Shown: one piece after another, positions 43,974-52,458 of the stretch
Numbering within the stretch: the first letter of the stretch is position 1
Layout of the letters: each line of letters opens with the position of its first letter
Assembly: GCF_024519315.1 (NCBI RefSeq)
Contig: NZ_JANIIC010000005.1
Location: 1 to 64,000 of the forward strand
Source: Streptomyces malaysiensis subsp. samsunensis
GTDB lineage: Bacteria; Actinomycetota; Actinomycetes; Streptomycetales; Streptomycetaceae
Direction of reading: 5' to 3'
DNA length: 64,000 nucleotides
Translations under genes and position numbers: made by a program
Notes under the pieces: generated by a model
The model's database searches: none
The model's input: the letters and a program-made list of their open reading frames with translations, nothing else
What the model was told of the DNA's origin: nothing

Positions 43974-45320
43974 ATGTCCAGCGCGACCTCGTCCACCGCG
44001 CGTCATCGCAAAGCCAAGCCCATGAGCCTCGCGCTGCGCCGCGCCTTCATCGTCGCGGCCGTCCCGGTCACCGGCGCGCTGCTGTCGGCTCCCTCCGCGC
44101 TCGCCGCCGACAAGACCGCCAAGACCACCGCGACGACCCAGTCCGTGGCCGCCGCCGACGGGCTCGACCCCGCCGAGCAGCGGATCGCGGACAACCTCAA
44201 CACCCGCGCCCAGAGCCCGAGTCTGGGCGACACCTTCAGCGGTGTCGTGCTGGACTCCGCGTCCGACAAGGTCGTCTGGGGGCACAACGCCGACACCGCG
44301 CTGATGCCCGCGTCCAACGCCAAACTGGCCACCGCCACCGCGGCGCTGACCGTGCTCGGCCCCGAGCACCGGTTCACCACCAAGGTGGTCTACGGCGATG
44401 GCACGCTCACCCTCATAGGCGGCGGCGACCGCCTGCTGACCACCGCCGACCTCACCGAGCTCGCCAAGACGGCCGCCGCCGGGGTCAAGCTCGGCGGCCT
44501 GGACTCGGTCAAGGTCCGCGTCGACGACAGCCTCTTCGCCGAGCCGACCCTCGCCACCGGGTGGAACGACTCGTACTACGACGACCAGGTCTCACCGGTG
44601 CGTTCCCTGGTGGTGGACGGAAAGCTGTCCGCGGACACCTCCATCGACGCGGGGAAGGTCTTCGCCCGACAACTCGCCGACCAGGGCGTCACCGTGGACG
44701 GCGAGGTCACCCGCGGCACGGCCCCGGCGACGGACGTTCCGGTGGGACACCATCTGTCCCCCACACTGTCCGAGACGGTCAAGAAGATGCTCAAGAAGAG
44801 CGACAACGACATCGCCGAGACGGTGCTGCGCATGACCGCGCTCGGCGCCGGCAGGCCCGCCACGTTCGAGGACGGCACGGCCGTGGTGCGGGACGTCCTC
44901 AGCGGGCACTACGGGGTCTCGATGGACAACTTCCAGATCCACGACGGCAGCGGGCTGTCCCGCGCGGACCGCATCCCGGCGCAGACCGTCGCGGACATCC
45001 TCGACCTGGTCACCGACCCGCGCTACCGCGGCCTGCTGCGCTCCATCGACGAGGGTCTGCCCGTGGCGGGCGAGGCGGGCAGCACCCTGGGCCCCGAGTG
45101 GGGCCGTTTCGACACCGCGGACTCCCAGTGCGCCGTCGGCCAGGTCAAGGCCAAGACCGGCACGCTGACCGGCGCCATCGCCCTGAGCGGCCTGACCAAG
45201 GCTCAGGACGGCCGGTGGAAGGTCTTCTCCTTCATCGAGAACGAATCCTCCGCCGACCCGGCCGCGACCAAGGACACCCTCGACGGCCTCGCCGCCACCG
45301 TCAACGGCTGCTGGGCCTAG
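43974..45320 (+). CDS. dacB: D-alanyl-D-alanine carboxypeptidase/endopeptidase (S13, PBP4 type)
   Basis: 448 residues. The signal peptide ends around PSALAAD. Catalytic motifs: SNAK (MPASNAKLATATA), SDN (KKSDNDIAE) and KTG (KAKTGTLTGAIAL), with the S13 insert between the first two. It cleaves D-Ala-D-Ala or cross-links in peptidoglycan. ATG 43974 follows GGAG; ATG 44022 (MSLALRR) would give a tighter signal peptide and cannot be excluded. It ends at a hairpin shared with the convergent yjbQ. Confidence 0.9.
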   Translation: MSSATSSTARHRKAKPMSLALRRAFIVAAVPVTGALLSAPSALAADKTAKTTATTQSVAAADGLDPAEQRIADNLNTRAQSPSLGDTFSGVVLDSASDKVVWGHNADTALMPASNAKLATATAALTVLGPEHRFTTKVVYGDGTLTLIGGGDRLLTTADLTELAKTAAAGVKLGGLDSVKVRVDDSLFAEPTLATGWNDSYYDDQVSPVRSLVVDGKLSADTSIDAGKVFARQLADQGVTVDGEVTRGTAPATDVPVGHHLSPTLSETVKKMLKKSDNDIAETVLRMTALGAGRPATFEDGTAVVRDVLSGHYGVSMDNFQIHDGSGLSRADRIPAQTVADILDLVTDPRYRGLLRSIDEGLPVAGEAGSTLGPEWGRFDTADSQCAVGQVKAKTGTLTGAIALSGLTKAQDGRWKVFSFIENESSADPAATKDTLDGLAATVNGCWA

Positions 45321-45436
45321 GGTCAGTCGTCAGTCGTCAAAGGGGGCGCGCCCTGCTCCCGACGCCTGGCACGGCCGCTCGCCGCGTTGTCGCGTCGCCC
45401 GAGTACGCCCAGTACGAGGGCGACGCTCCGCCTTGC

Positions 45437-45467
45437 GATCGACCGCCTGGCCCAACGGCGGTCGATC
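45437..45467. terminator. Hairpin between dacB and yjbQ
   Basis: Perfect 11-bp stem GATCGACCGCC (45437-45447) with 45457-45467 and a 9-nt loop. The right arm includes the first two bases of the yjbQ stop codon. Confidence 0.75.
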
Positions 45468-45885
45468 AGCCCAGGAAGCTCAGCCGGACCTGGCGCTCGG
45501 GGTTGTCGCGGTTGGTGTCGACCAGGCACACCGACTGCCAGGTGCCCAGCGCCAGCCCGCCGCCGATGACCGGGAGGGTGGCGTGCGGCGGCACAAGGGC
45601 GGGGAGGACGTGGTCACGGCCGTGGCCGGGGCTGCCGTGGCGGTGGCGCCAGCGGTCGTCCGGGGGCAGCAGATCGCGCAGCGCGGAGAGCAGATCGGTG
45701 TCGCTGCCCGCGCCCGTCTCCAGGATCGCGATCCCGGCCGTGGCATGCGGGACGAAGACGTTGAGCAGGCCGTCACCGCCGCCCGCCACCTCCCGTAGAT
45801 ACGCCTCGCAGTCGGCGGTGAGGTCGGCGACGGTCTCGGTGGAACCGGTGGTGACGCTGATGGTGTGGGTACGGAATGTGCTCAT
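45466..45885 (-). CDS. yjbQ: YjbQ/UPF0047 family protein
   Basis: 139 residues. FVPHATAGIAILE and the His-rich WRHRHGSPGHGRDHVLPALV are the family signatures, and VCLVDTNRDNPERQVRL ends it. It forms a small β-barrel, usually trimeric, and has been linked to secondary thiamine-phosphate synthase activity. ATG 45885 with GGAG close by. It is divergent from the sulfonate operon leader. Confidence 0.9.
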   Translation of the reverse strand: MSTFRTHTISVTTGSTETVADLTADCEAYLREVAGGGDGLLNVFVPHATAGIAILETGAGSDTDLLSALRDLLPPDDRWRHRHGSPGHGRDHVLPALVPPHATLPVIGGGLALGTWQSVCLVDTNRDNPERQVRLSFLG

Positions 45886-45950
45886 GGCTCCATCCTGATA
45901 CGCCGCCCCGCAAAACTCCCGCAACAAAGGTCCGAGGGGCAAGACAGGCG

Positions 45951-45980
45951 TTGACCGGTTCCGGACGTCCTCGCTAGCTT
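45951..45980 (+). promoter_or_regulatory. Promoter of the sulfonate transport operon
   Basis: TTGACC at 45951-45956, an 18-bp spacer, then TAGCTT at 45975-45980. Transcription should start at about 45987-45988, at the ATG of the leader peptide itself, so the transcript is predicted to be leaderless. Confidence 0.7.
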
Positions 45981-45987
45981 CGTGAGC

Positions 45988-46071
45988 ATGTATACGTCAG
46001 CCCTGCTCACCACGCGCGGTCATATCGACCTGCTGCGGGTGGCGTCCGCCGCGTGTCCCGGCCACCGCTGA
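45988..46071 (+). CDS. 27-residue leader peptide upstream of ssuCBA (putative Cys-sensing attenuator)
   Basis: ATG 45988 to TGA 46071 encodes MYTSALLTTRGHIDLLRVAS, then AACPGHR. The LLTTRGHIDLLRVASAAC pattern is that of short putative leader peptides placed before sulfur-assimilation genes in streptomycetes. A Cys lies close to the end, so slow reading under Cys shortage could open the downstream operon. A promoter sits so close that translation probably begins at the 5' end of the RNA. Confidence 0.75.
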   Translation: MYTSALLTTRGHIDLLRVASAACPGHR

Positions 46072-46208
46072 CCTTCCCCCTTCCTCCCCCGCTTCTTCTC
46101 CGCCTCGGCAACGCCCCGTTCCGGCCCGTTCCGCCGTACCGGCCCTGATGGTCGGGCCGTACCGGCGTACGCAGGGGCATCGAGGCGTACCCGCTTTGTG
46201 GAGCCCCC
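46072..46208 (+). promoter_or_regulatory. Possible attenuator between leader peptide and ssuC
   Basis: 137 bp beginning with a pyrimidine-rich run (46071-46100) and then GTACCGGCCC...GGGCCGTACCGG. The repeated GCCGTACCGG and a CGGCCC/GGGCCG stem could form competing structures. Whether control is by a hairpin or by Rho cannot be decided from sequence. Confidence 0.4.
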
Positions 46209-47018
46209 ATGTCCCCGGTTCTCGAACCGGTCGTGCCGCTCTCCGCGCGCCGCCGCACCGTACCGCGCTGGCTGCGGCGCACGACCGGACCCCTACTGCT
46301 GCTGGTGCTCTGGCAGGTGTCCAGCGCCACCGGTGTGCTGCCCTCCGACACCCTGGCCTCCCCCGGAACCATCGCCCGTACCGCCTCCGACCTGGTCGAG
46401 GACGGCACCCTCCCGCACGCCATGCTGGTGTCGGTGCAGCGGGTGCTGATCGGGCTGGTGCTCGGCGGGGTCATCGGCGTCTCGCTCGCGCTGATCTCCG
46501 GGCTCTCCCGGCTCGGTGAGGACCTCGTCGACGCGAGTGTGCAGATGCTGCGCAGCATCCCCTGGGTCGGCATGATCCCGCTGTTCATCATCTGGATGGG
46601 CATCGGCGAGGCCCCGAAGATCGCGCTCATCGCGCTGGGCGTCACCTTCCATCTCTATCTCAATGTCTACGCGGGCATCCGTGGTGTGGACGCCCAGCTC
46701 ATCGAGGCCGGGACCTCGCTCGGGCTCGGCCGCTGGGGGCTGATCCGCCATGTGGTGCTGCCGGGTGCGCTCCCCGGTGCGATGACCGGGCTGCGCTACT
46801 CCCTCGCCACCGCCTGGCTGGCGCTGGTGTTCGGCGAGACCATCAACGCCGATGACGGGATCGGCTTTCTGCTCAACCGCGCACGGGAGTTCTTCCAGAC
46901 CGATGTGATCGTGGTCTGCCTGATCGTCTACGCCGCCCTCGGCCTGCTCGCCGATTTCATCGTCCGCACCCTGGAGAGGCTGCTGTTGCAGTGGCGACCG
47001 AACTTCACCGGCACGTGA
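46209..47018 (+). CDS. ssuC: Aliphatic sulfonate ABC transporter permease
   Basis: 269 residues with about six hydrophobic segments and the BPD-transport inner-membrane loop EAGTSLGLGRWGLIRHVVLPG (EAA region). It pairs with SsuB and SsuA to import alkanesulfonates or taurine as sulfur sources. ATG 46209 with GGAG upstream. First structural gene of a three-gene operon behind a Cys-containing leader; its stop overlaps ssuB. Confidence 0.9.
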   Translation: MSPVLEPVVPLSARRRTVPRWLRRTTGPLLLLVLWQVSSATGVLPSDTLASPGTIARTASDLVEDGTLPHAMLVSVQRVLIGLVLGGVIGVSLALISGLSRLGEDLVDASVQMLRSIPWVGMIPLFIIWMGIGEAPKIALIALGVTFHLYLNVYAGIRGVDAQLIEAGTSLGLGRWGLIRHVVLPGALPGAMTGLRYSLATAWLALVFGETINADDGIGFLLNRAREFFQTDVIVVCLIVYAALGLLADFIVRTLERLLLQWRPNFTGT

Positions 47019-47812
47019 GCTCCGTGGACAAGGAGCTGGAGAAGACGACGGACGAGAAGGGTGCGACGGAGGAGAGGGGCGGGGACGGCGGCGATGCCGC
47101 GGTGCGGGTCCGCTCGCTGACCCGCTCGTTCGACGGCCGCGCGGTCATCGACGATCTCCAACTGGACGTCGGGGCGGGTGAGTTCGTGGCGCTGCTGGGC
47201 CGCAGCGGCTGTGGCAAGTCCACGCTGCTGCGGGTCCTCGCCGGGCTCGACCGGGAGATCGAGGGCGAGGTGCTGGTGCCACGCCGCAAGGCCGTCGCCT
47301 TCCAGGCACCGCGGCTGATGCCCTGGAAGCGGGTCTGGCGCAATGTGCTGCTCGGGCTGCCGGGCCGCCCCGGGCGGGCCGTGGCCGAGCGGGCGCTGAA
47401 CGAGGTCGGTCTCGGCCATCGGGTCGACGCCTGGCCCAAGACCCTCTCCGGCGGTGAGGCACAGCGCGCCTCGCTCGCCCGTGCGCTGGTGCGCGAGCCC
47501 GATCTGCTGCTGCTGGACGAGCCGTTCGGCGCGCTGGACGCGCTCACCCGGATCACGGCCCAGCAGCTGGTCGCCGAGCTGTGGCAGCGGCGGGGCTGTG
47601 CGGTGCTACTGGTCACGCATGACGTGGAGGAGGCGCTGCTGCTCGCCGACCGCGTACTGGTGATGGACGGCGGCGTCATCGCGCACCAGGTCCGGGTGGA
47701 CCGGGACCGGCCGCGCGACATCGCCGACCCGCTCCTCGCCGAGCTGCGCACCGAGCTCCTGGACCGGCTGGGTGTGAAGGCGCCCGAACCGGCCGTCCAC
47801 AAAGTGGCCTGA
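46991..47812 (+). CDS. ssuB: Aliphatic sulfonate ABC transporter ATP-binding protein
   Basis: 273 residues. Walker A GRSGCGKST, Q-loop AFQAPRLMPWKRV typical of the Ssu/Tau group, signature LSGGEAQRASLARAL, Walker B LLLLDEPFGALD and the switch VTHDVEEA. The first 35 residues are charged and not part of the fold. The start may be GTG 46991 (GGAGAGG 11 bp upstream) or GTG 47015, which overlaps the ssuC stop as GTGA. Confidence 0.9.
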   Translation: MATELHRHVSSVDKELEKTTDEKGATEERGGDGGDAAVRVRSLTRSFDGRAVIDDLQLDVGAGEFVALLGRSGCGKSTLLRVLAGLDREIEGEVLVPRRKAVAFQAPRLMPWKRVWRNVLLGLPGRPGRAVAERALNEVGLGHRVDAWPKTLSGGEAQRASLARALVREPDLLLLDEPFGALDALTRITAQQLVAELWQRRGCAVLLVTHDVEEALLLADRVLVMDGGVIAHQVRVDRDRPRDIADPLLAELRTELLDRLGVKAPEPAVHKVA

Positions 47813-47898
47813 CGGCCGTCCGGCACGATCCCGTACCCGCCCGCGCGACACCTCGCGATCTCGCAACCCTCTGATCTCCCCGAACGGACCCTGCTGAC

Positions 47899-48933
47899 AT
47901 GAGACGGCGAATCGTCCCCGCCCTGTCCCTCCCGCTCGCCCTGCTGCTGTCCGCCTGCGTCAGCTCGAACTCGCACAACGACTCCGGCTCCTCCGGCAAT
48001 ACCGACGGCAAGGGCGATGTGACCCTCAACGTCGGTGACCAGAAGGGGAACGACGAGGCGGTGCTGCGCGCCGCCGGGCAGCTCAAGAACCTCCCGTACA
48101 AGATCAAGTGGTCCACGTTCACCTCCGGCCCGCCGATCCTGGAGGCTGTGAGCGCCAAGGCCGTGGACATCGGCGGGGTCGGCAACACCCCGCCGGTCTT
48201 CGCCGCGGCAGCCAAGTCCCACATCAAGGTCGTGGCCGCCAAGCACGGCACGGCCGACGGCGAGACGATCCTGGTCAAGAAGAGGTCGTCGCTGAAGCGG
48301 ACCGCCGACCTCAAGGGCAGGTCGGTGGCGGTAGCGCAGGGCAGCTCGGCCCACTACCAACTGGTCGCCTCGCTCGCCAAGGCCGGGCTCTCGATCAAGG
48401 ACGTCAAGGTCAACTTCCTTCAGCCCGCCGACGCCCTGGCCGCCTTCACCCGCGGCAAGGTGGACGCCTGGGCCGTCTGGGACCCGTACACCTCCCAGGC
48501 GCTGCGCCAGTCGGACGCGCGGGTGCTCACCACGGGTCAGGGCGTGGTCAACGGCCTCAACTTCCAGGTCGCCAACCCCTCCTCCCTCGACGACAAGAAG
48601 AAGGCGAAGGTCATCGAGGACTATCTCGGGCGGCTGCGCCGGGCCCAGGACTGGGTCTACCAGCACCCCGAGGCATGGGCCAAGGTGTGGGGCAAGGAGA
48701 CCGGGCTGCCGTACCAGGTGGCGCTGGACTCCGTGAAGCGCACCAACGGCACCCGGGTGTACGTCGCGGTCGACAAGCCCGCCGTCGCCTCGGAGCAGGA
48801 GATCGCGGACACCTTCGCGAAGCTGAAGCTCACCCCGCGCCGCTTCCGGTTCGCCGACTATGTGGACACCCGCTTCAACGGCGATCTGCCCCCGTCCACC
48901 TCCGCACCGCGCAGCTACGGAAAGGACTCCTGA
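47899..48933 (+). CDS. ssuA: Sulfonate ABC transporter substrate-binding lipoprotein
   Basis: 344 residues. Signal peptide with lipobox LLLSAC (Cys20), a short Ser/Gly linker, then a SsuA/NMT1-type domain: WSTFTSGPPILEAVSAKAVD, VGNTPPVFAAAAKS and the ligand-site stretch AFTRGKVDAWAVWDPYTSQA. It binds sulfonates outside the membrane and delivers them to SsuC. It lies 86 bp after ssuB; no sulfonate monooxygenase gene is next to it. Confidence 0.9.
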   Translation: MRRRIVPALSLPLALLLSACVSSNSHNDSGSSGNTDGKGDVTLNVGDQKGNDEAVLRAAGQLKNLPYKIKWSTFTSGPPILEAVSAKAVDIGGVGNTPPVFAAAAKSHIKVVAAKHGTADGETILVKKRSSLKRTADLKGRSVAVAQGSSAHYQLVASLAKAGLSIKDVKVNFLQPADALAAFTRGKVDAWAVWDPYTSQALRQSDARVLTTGQGVVNGLNFQVANPSSLDDKKKAKVIEDYLGRLRRAQDWVYQHPEAWAKVWGKETGLPYQVALDSVKRTNGTRVYVAVDKPAVASEQEIADTFAKLKLTPRRFRFADYVDTRFNGDLPPSTSAPRSYGKDS

Positions 48934-49021
48934 GGGACCCCTTTTCGGGAGCGCCCCATCGGGTAAGCGCGTGGAAACAATCAGGCCGCGCGAACACACC
49001 CGATGAAACGAGGTGAGCATC

Positions 49022-49474
49022 ATGCACACCGCCACGGCCCGGCGGACGGCCGCCTCGCCGTCCGCGCTGCGGGCCACCTTGGACTGCCGCCCCGAAGCGG
49101 CCTCGTACGCACGCCAACTCACCAGCACCTTCCTGGAGGGCCTGCGTCCGGAGCCCGATCGGAGCGCCGTCGAGGCGGTGATGCTGATCGTCTCGGAGCT
49201 GGTCACCAATGCCGTACGGCACTCGGGCGGCCGGTACTGCTCGCTGCGCGTGTCGGCCGACCCGGAGGCCATCGCCATCGCCGTCGGCGATGCCAGCCGC
49301 GTACCGCCGCACCGGCGCACTCCGGATGTCCGGGGAGCGGGCGGCGGATTCGGCTGGCCGATGATCTGCGGTATGGCCATGGCCACGGCCGTCACCGAGG
49401 AGCCGGGCGGCGGCAAGACCGTGAACGCGATCGTCGCCCGGCGGGGGCGGGCCACCGCCCCCGCGCCGAGTTGA
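49022..49474 (+). CDS. HATPase-type regulatory kinase (RsbW/anti-sigma-like)
   Basis: 150 residues with a GHKL ATPase fold: N-box SELVTNAVRHSG, a degenerate G1 box VGDASRVPPHR, and G2-like GGGFGWPMICGMA. Such single-domain streptomycete proteins are anti-sigma or signalling kinases; no sigma factor or antagonist gene lies next to it, so its partner is unknown. I choose ATG 49022 because GAGGTGA lies 6 bp upstream; GTG 49013 is part of that ribosome site. Confidence 0.85.
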   Translation: MHTATARRTAASPSALRATLDCRPEAASYARQLTSTFLEGLRPEPDRSAVEAVMLIVSELVTNAVRHSGGRYCSLRVSADPEAIAIAVGDASRVPPHRRTPDVRGAGGGFGWPMICGMAMATAVTEEPGGGKTVNAIVARRGRATAPAPS

Positions 49475-49492
49475 TCCGTCGGCGACCCCGCG

Positions 49493-50290
49493 TTACGGCG
49501 TCGGGCCCCGCCCCGTAGCCGTCCGCGCGTCGTCGACGGCCACGGCGATCCCGTCGAGGACGCGTTCGAGGCCGAAGACGAAGTCGTGGTCGGTGGCCGG
49601 GTCGTCGTACGCGCCGTCCGGCGCCGCCTCGAACAGGCCGGCGGAGAGGAGCAGCGCCATCTGCGGGAAGCGGTCCGGGGTGATGAGCCGCGCCAGGGTC
49701 CGGCCGTAGACCCGCTCGGTCTCCTCCTGGCTCAGGCCCGTTCCGCTTCTGCCCTGCGCGTGTTCCTGGGCGAGCAGGGAGGCGTGGCGCACATAGCCGC
49801 TGAGCAGGCTCAGACTCCCGACCTTCGCGGCCCAGTCGAGCTCCGTGCCGCTCAGCGCGCTCAGGCCCGCCTCCATCCAGGCGATCTCATGAGGTCCCGT
49901 CGGCGGCCCCGCGATGGGGAGGCGGGGGAGCCAGGGGCGGTGGTGGTTGACCAGGCGCTGGGCGACGGCCCACTGCCGTAGCCCCGCACGCCACCGGTCC
50001 GGGGCGGTCTCGACATCGGGCGGAGAGCCGAGCGCCAGGTCCCGCATGAGGACGAGGAGCTCGTCCTTGGATCCGACGTGGCGGTAGAGGGACATCGGGG
50101 AGACGCCCAGCTCTTTCGCGATCTTCGGCAGCGTCGCGCCCGGCAGCCCGTCGCGGTCCGCCAGCTCCACCCCCGTACGCACCACGCGCTCGGTGTCGAG
50201 CGCGGCGGGCCGGCCGAGGCCCGAGGCCGGGACCGGCAGCCGCCACAGGCGGGCCAGCTCGGCGGGCGCCTCCTCCTGGTCGGCCGACAT
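49493..50290 (-). CDS. TetR-family transcriptional regulator (TetR_C-type)
   Basis: 265 residues. HTH ATLPKIAKELGVSPMSLYRH lies after an N-terminal arm of about 45 residues; the C-terminal domain resembles the drug-sensing TetR_C class. ATG 50290 with AAGGAG 8 bp upstream. It is divergent from the DUF418 membrane gene, with an AT-rich palindrome between them, so it probably represses that gene and itself. Confidence 0.88.
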   Translation of the reverse strand: MSADQEEAPAELARLWRLPVPASGLGRPAALDTERVVRTGVELADRDGLPGATLPKIAKELGVSPMSLYRHVGSKDELLVLMRDLALGSPPDVETAPDRWRAGLRQWAVAQRLVNHHRPWLPRLPIAGPPTGPHEIAWMEAGLSALSGTELDWAAKVGSLSLLSGYVRHASLLAQEHAQGRSGTGLSQEETERVYGRTLARLITPDRFPQMALLLSAGLFEAAPDGAYDDPATDHDFVFGLERVLDGIAVAVDDARTATGRGPTP

Positions 50291-50347
50291 GGCGCTTCTC
50301 CTTCTCGTACCTCGGTTTCTCACCAGGTACATCATGGCGCACGGCTA

Positions 50348-50384
50348 CTTAGTATCGCTCATATAGATTATTGCTTATACTAAG
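50348..50384. promoter_or_regulatory. AT-rich operator between TetR and DUF418 genes
   Basis: CTTAGTAT (50348-50355) and ATACTAAG (50377-50384) are perfect inverted arms around an AT-rich centre containing ATATAG, which may be a -10. It stands out strongly from the GC-rich surroundings. Likely the TetR binding site. Confidence 0.65.
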
Positions 50385-50457
50385 CCGGGCGCCGAGGGCT
50401 CGCTCACGTCCCCTTGCCCGAAGGGCCCTCAATACGACAGGACGGAGAGAGATCCCG

Positions 50458-51684
50458 GTGACCGCCATATCGACGCAGTCCCATGCCCCGGGCCCCGCGC
50501 GGGGCCCAGTCCGCCGGACCGAACGGGCCCTGGCCCCCGATCTGGCCCGGGGCACCATGCTGCTGTTCATCGCGCTCGCGAATGCCGCGGTGTTCGCCTT
50601 CGGCAACCAGCCGGGCGCCGAGGGGTCCCCGCACGGCTGGGAACGCCCGTTCAACCTCGTCATGTTCGTCTTCGTGCACGCCCGCGCCTATCCGATGTTC
50701 GCCGTGATGTTCGGCTACGGGCTGGTGCAGCTCACCCGCAGACAGGACGCGGCGGGCACCGGCCCCGGCGCGGCGCGCTCGGTGCTGCTGAAGCGCAACG
50801 CATGGCTCGTCGCCTTCGGCCTCGTCCACGCCGCGCTGCTCAACTTCGGTGATTTCCTGGGGGCTTACGGCATCGTCGGCATCCTCTTCACCCTGCTGCT
50901 CCTGCGCCGCGGCGAGCGGGTGCAGCGCGTCGTGCTGTGGCTGTGGGGCGGTATGACGGTGTACGTCGCCGTCGTGGCGGCCATGGCCGGCTACCGCGCC
51001 GCGAACAGCGGGTCGGGGTCCGCCGGTGTGCCGACGGGCGATGTGGATTCGCTCTCGGCACCCGACTACGCCGCGTCCGTGGCCGACCGGCTCGGCGAGT
51101 GGCCGATCCACACGCTGACCGTGGTGCCGTTCATCGTGATCGTCTGGCTGGGCGCGTGGGCCGCGCGCCGGGGCGTGCTGGAGGACCCGGCCCGCCACCG
51201 GCGGCTGCTGATCCGCACCGCGGTGATCGGGCTCGGCATCGCCTTCGCGGGCGGGGCGCCGATCGGCCTGGTCAGCGCGGGGTTCGTGCATGTCGACGGC
51301 GCCACCGCGGACGCGTTCCTGATGCTGTACGAGGTGAGCGGGCAGTTCGGCGGCCCGGGATATGTGGCACTCTTCGGACTCCTCGCCCTGCGCCTGTCCA
51401 AGGGCCGCTCCGGCTCGCGGCCGAAACTCCCCGTGGCGGCGCTGGCGGCCCTGGGCCGGCGGTCGCTGAGCGGCTATCTGTGCCAGTCCTTGGCGTGGGT
51501 GCTGCTGCTCTCCCCGTTCGCCCTCGCGCTGGGCGAGCGGACCGGCAGTCCGACGCTCACCGCGTGTCTGAGCGCCATCCTGATCTGGCTCGCCACGGTG
51601 GCCGGGGCGTATGCCCTCCAGCGCCGTTCGCTTCCGGGGCCCGCCGAGAAGCTGCTGCGGAGGCTTACGTACGGCCCCCGGTAG
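50458..51684 (+). CDS. DUF418 multi-spanning membrane protein
   Basis: 408 residues with about eight to ten hydrophobic segments. LARGTMLLFIALANA opens the YeiB-like N-terminal part, and the C-terminal DUF418 part shows ALGRRSLSGYLCQSL. Function is unknown; regulation by a TetR neighbour suggests export or membrane response to a small molecule. GTG 50458 with GGAGAG upstream. Confidence 0.87.
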   Translation: MTAISTQSHAPGPARGPVRRTERALAPDLARGTMLLFIALANAAVFAFGNQPGAEGSPHGWERPFNLVMFVFVHARAYPMFAVMFGYGLVQLTRRQDAAGTGPGAARSVLLKRNAWLVAFGLVHAALLNFGDFLGAYGIVGILFTLLLLRRGERVQRVVLWLWGGMTVYVAVVAAMAGYRAANSGSGSAGVPTGDVDSLSAPDYAASVADRLGEWPIHTLTVVPFIVIVWLGAWAARRGVLEDPARHRRLLIRTAVIGLGIAFAGGAPIGLVSAGFVHVDGATADAFLMLYEVSGQFGGPGYVALFGLLALRLSKGRSGSRPKLPVAALAALGRRSLSGYLCQSLAWVLLLSPFALALGERTGSPTLTACLSAILIWLATVAGAYALQRRSLPGPAEKLLRRLTYGPR

Positions 51685-51716
51685 CCGGCTCCCGGCGCTA
51701 CGGCGGCAACGGCGAA

Positions 51717-51743
51717 GGCCGGTCGTCTCGGTGACGACCGGCC
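51717..51743. terminator. Hairpin between DUF418 and LPMO genes
   Basis: Perfect 11-bp stem GGCCGGTCGTC (51717-51727) with 51733-51743 and a 5-nt loop, between convergent genes. Confidence 0.8.
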
Positions 51744-51746
51744 CGA

Positions 51747-51816
51747 CGTTCAACCGCTCACATTCAACCGCCTGCGTTCAACCGCCCGCATTCGGCCGTC
51801 GGCGTTCAGCCGCCGA
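51747..51816 (-). repeat. 14-bp tandem repeat crossing the LPMO stop codon
   Basis: Five imperfect copies of a 14-bp unit, such as CGTTCAACCGCTCA, CATTCAACCGCCTG and CGTTCAACCGCCCG. The LPMO stop (51806-51808) lies in the last unit. Confidence 0.75.
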
Positions 51817-52324
51817 TGTTCACATCGATGCAGGCGTAGAAGGCGTTGGAGGTGTCCGCGATGTTCCAGACGGCGAGCACCTTCTGCTGGCCCTTCAGGT
51901 CACCGAAGTCGACCTGATGGGTGACGGTCTCACCCGGCTGCGCTCCCCCGTCGTCGATCTCTGTGACCTTCTGGCCGCCGACGAAGTACTGCCAGGTGTT
52001 GGTCGAGTGACGCGCGGTCAGCTTCCAGGTGAAGTCGGCCTTGGACGGGACGGGCGTGACCGCCCAGCCCTTGCTGTCGTCGTCGAGCTCGGCGAACCGC
52101 GAGTTACCAGCGCTGCAACTCGTCAGCCCCTTGGGGCCTTCGACGCTCTGCGGCTCGTACTTGATGTCGCCGCAGGGCACGGTCCCGGCCGCACACTGGG
52201 CCTGGCGGCTCGGCGGGGTCGAGATGTAGCCGTGCGCGCTCGCCTCGGCCGTGGGGAGGCTCAGCGCGATCATGGGAGCTATCCCCGCGCCGATGACCAC
52301 GGACAGCTTGCGTTTCATGTTCAT
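51806..52324 (-). CDS. Lytic polysaccharide monooxygenase, AA10 (chitin-binding type)
   Basis: 172 residues. The signal peptide ends at ASA, leaving His31 (HGYISTPPSR) as the mature N-terminus. The second copper ligand is His106 in TARHSTNTWQYF, and axial Phe162 is in NAFYACIDV. It is a single catalytic domain with no extra binding module. It is secreted and oxidatively cleaves chitin or cellulose. ATG 52324 with AAGGAG upstream. Its promoter carries a DasR-like site, which favours chitin. Confidence 0.93.
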   Translation of the reverse strand: MNMKRKLSVVIGAGIAPMIALSLPTAEASAHGYISTPPSRQAQCAAGTVPCGDIKYEPQSVEGPKGLTSCSAGNSRFAELDDDSKGWAVTPVPSKADFTWKLTARHSTNTWQYFVGGQKVTEIDDGGAQPGETVTHQVDFGDLKGQQKVLAVWNIADTSNAFYACIDVNIGG

Positions 52325-52458
52325 GCCAACTCCTTCGCGGCGAGGGCCCCACGCCAGGCGCGAAGCCCTTGCCGAAGGTGGGGATGTGGGGGGATGTGGG
52401 GGGTGGCTGTGTCGGAACGTTTCATGGCCGTTCAGGCGGCCGCGAATCCGCGCCGCAC

